A stretch of 64,000 nucleotides of DNA from Quadrisphaera sp. DSM 44207 (GTDB taxonomy: Bacteria > Actinomycetota > Actinomycetes > Actinomycetales > Quadrisphaeraceae): contig NZ_FNKA01000003.1 in NCBI RefSeq assembly GCF_900101335.1, positions 620,001 to 684,000 of the forward strand, written 5' to 3'. Below, one piece after another: positions 63,710-64,000 of this stretch. A program made the position numbers and the translations under genes. The notes under the pieces were generated by a model. That model was not told where the DNA came from and searched no databases. It saw nothing but the letters and a program-made list of their open reading frames with translations. How positions within the stretch are numbered: position 1 is the stretch's first letter; each line of letters begins with the position of its first letter.

Positions 63710-64000
63710 GTGCAGCGGTGCAGCATCTCCTCCGGCGGGCCCTACGAGGACGTGTACGGCTACAGCCGCGCGGTCCGCGTCGGTGGGCAGGTGCACGTGT
63801 CCGGGACGACGGCTCGCGAGCCGGACCTCGACGCCGACGCCTACGGGCAGGCTCGCGCCGCCTGGCGGATCATCGAGGAGGCGCTGCAGCAGGCGGGCAG
63901 CGGCCTAGACGCGGTGGTGCGCACCGTCACCTACGTGACCGACATCGCCGACGCCGATCTGGTCGCCCGCGCCCACCGCGAGGTCGTCGGCCACGTGCGC
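63710..64000 (+). CDS. RidA/YjgF family protein, 5' part (runs off the window)
   Basis: Member of the RidA family, which hydrolyses reactive enamines/imines released by PLP enzymes such as threonine dehydratase; some relatives have other roles. The 97 visible residues begin MQRCSISSGGPYEDVYGYSR, then AVRVGGQVHVSGTTAREPD, a long helix (AYGQARAAWRIIEEALQQAG) and VVRTVTYVTDIADADLVARA. This is the RidA subfamily pattern SSG-x-YE-x-x-x-GYSRAV. GTG 63710 follows a -10-like hexamer by 7 nt. The conserved C-terminal Arg region is outside the window. ilvA, a possible source of its substrate, is 24 kb upstream. Confidence 0.9.
   Translation, partial: MQRCSISSGGPYEDVYGYSRAVRVGGQVHVSGTTAREPDLDADAYGQARAAWRIIEEALQQAGSGLDAVVRTVTYVTDIADADLVARAHREVVGHVR

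Overview
The window is 64 kb of a very high-GC actinobacterial chromosome. By eye about three quarters of bases are G or C, third codon positions are almost all G/C, and GTG starts are at least as common as ATG. Gene content (WhiG-type sigma factor, DUF2469, DivIVA-domain protein, DUF4439, DUF503, GlnB with a modifiable Tyr51 next to GlnD) and gene order (smc-ftsY-amt-glnB-glnD-ffh-rpsP-trmD-rplS-lepB-rnhB ... rpsB-tsf-pyrH-frr-cdsA-rlmN-dxr-rseP-ispG-proS-rimP-nusA-infB-rbfA-truB-ribF-rpsO-pnp) are those of a filamentous or motile actinomycete. A Kineococcus/Quadrisphaera-like organism (Kineosporiales) is my inference; no rRNA or marker search was possible.

Layout. 1-11388: end of smc, then ftsY, an ammonium-sensing set (amt, glnB, glnD) and ffh, so the SRP receptor and the SRP GTPase flank the nitrogen genes. 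11393-17822: an amidohydrolase, then a ribosome/tRNA block (rpsP, KH-domain protein, rimM, trmD, rplS), two tandem signal peptidases I, rnhB and DUF2469. 17955-23009: DNA uptake/processing and recombination (YraN, ComM-like ATPase, DprA, XerC) and whiG. 22993-31183: an M23 peptidase, the rpsB-tsf-pyrH-frr-cdsA-rlmN run, a DivIVA-domain protein and small accessory genes. 31370-45521: GNAT, flavin reductase, zinc peptidase, the MEP isoprenoid genes dxr and ispG around a site-2 protease, ilvA, a nucleobase permease, proS, a TSUP permease and a DUF4439 lipoprotein. 44982-57622: rimP-nusA-ylxR-infB, DUF503, rbfA, truB, ribF, rpsO, pnp and an M16 peptidase. 57731-60800: ribE-ribA-ribH, dapB and a small membrane protein.

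The last 1.6 kb (about 62400-64000) differs. An azlD remnant lacks its azlC partner, composition becomes less GC-biased, and a gene of unknown function with a possible C-terminal winged helix follows, then the start of a RidA-family gene. This is the only clearly accessory stretch and the best place to look for something undescribed.

Regulatory sequence is unusually readable. Eight or more genes have a -10-like hexamer (nAnnnT) ending 6-8 nt before the start codon, the arrangement of leaderless transcripts. Strong hairpins lie after infB, after rpsO, between rpsB and tsf, and just before the rpsB ribosome-binding site. I saw no tRNA, rRNA, CRISPR array, intact insertion sequence or replication origin.
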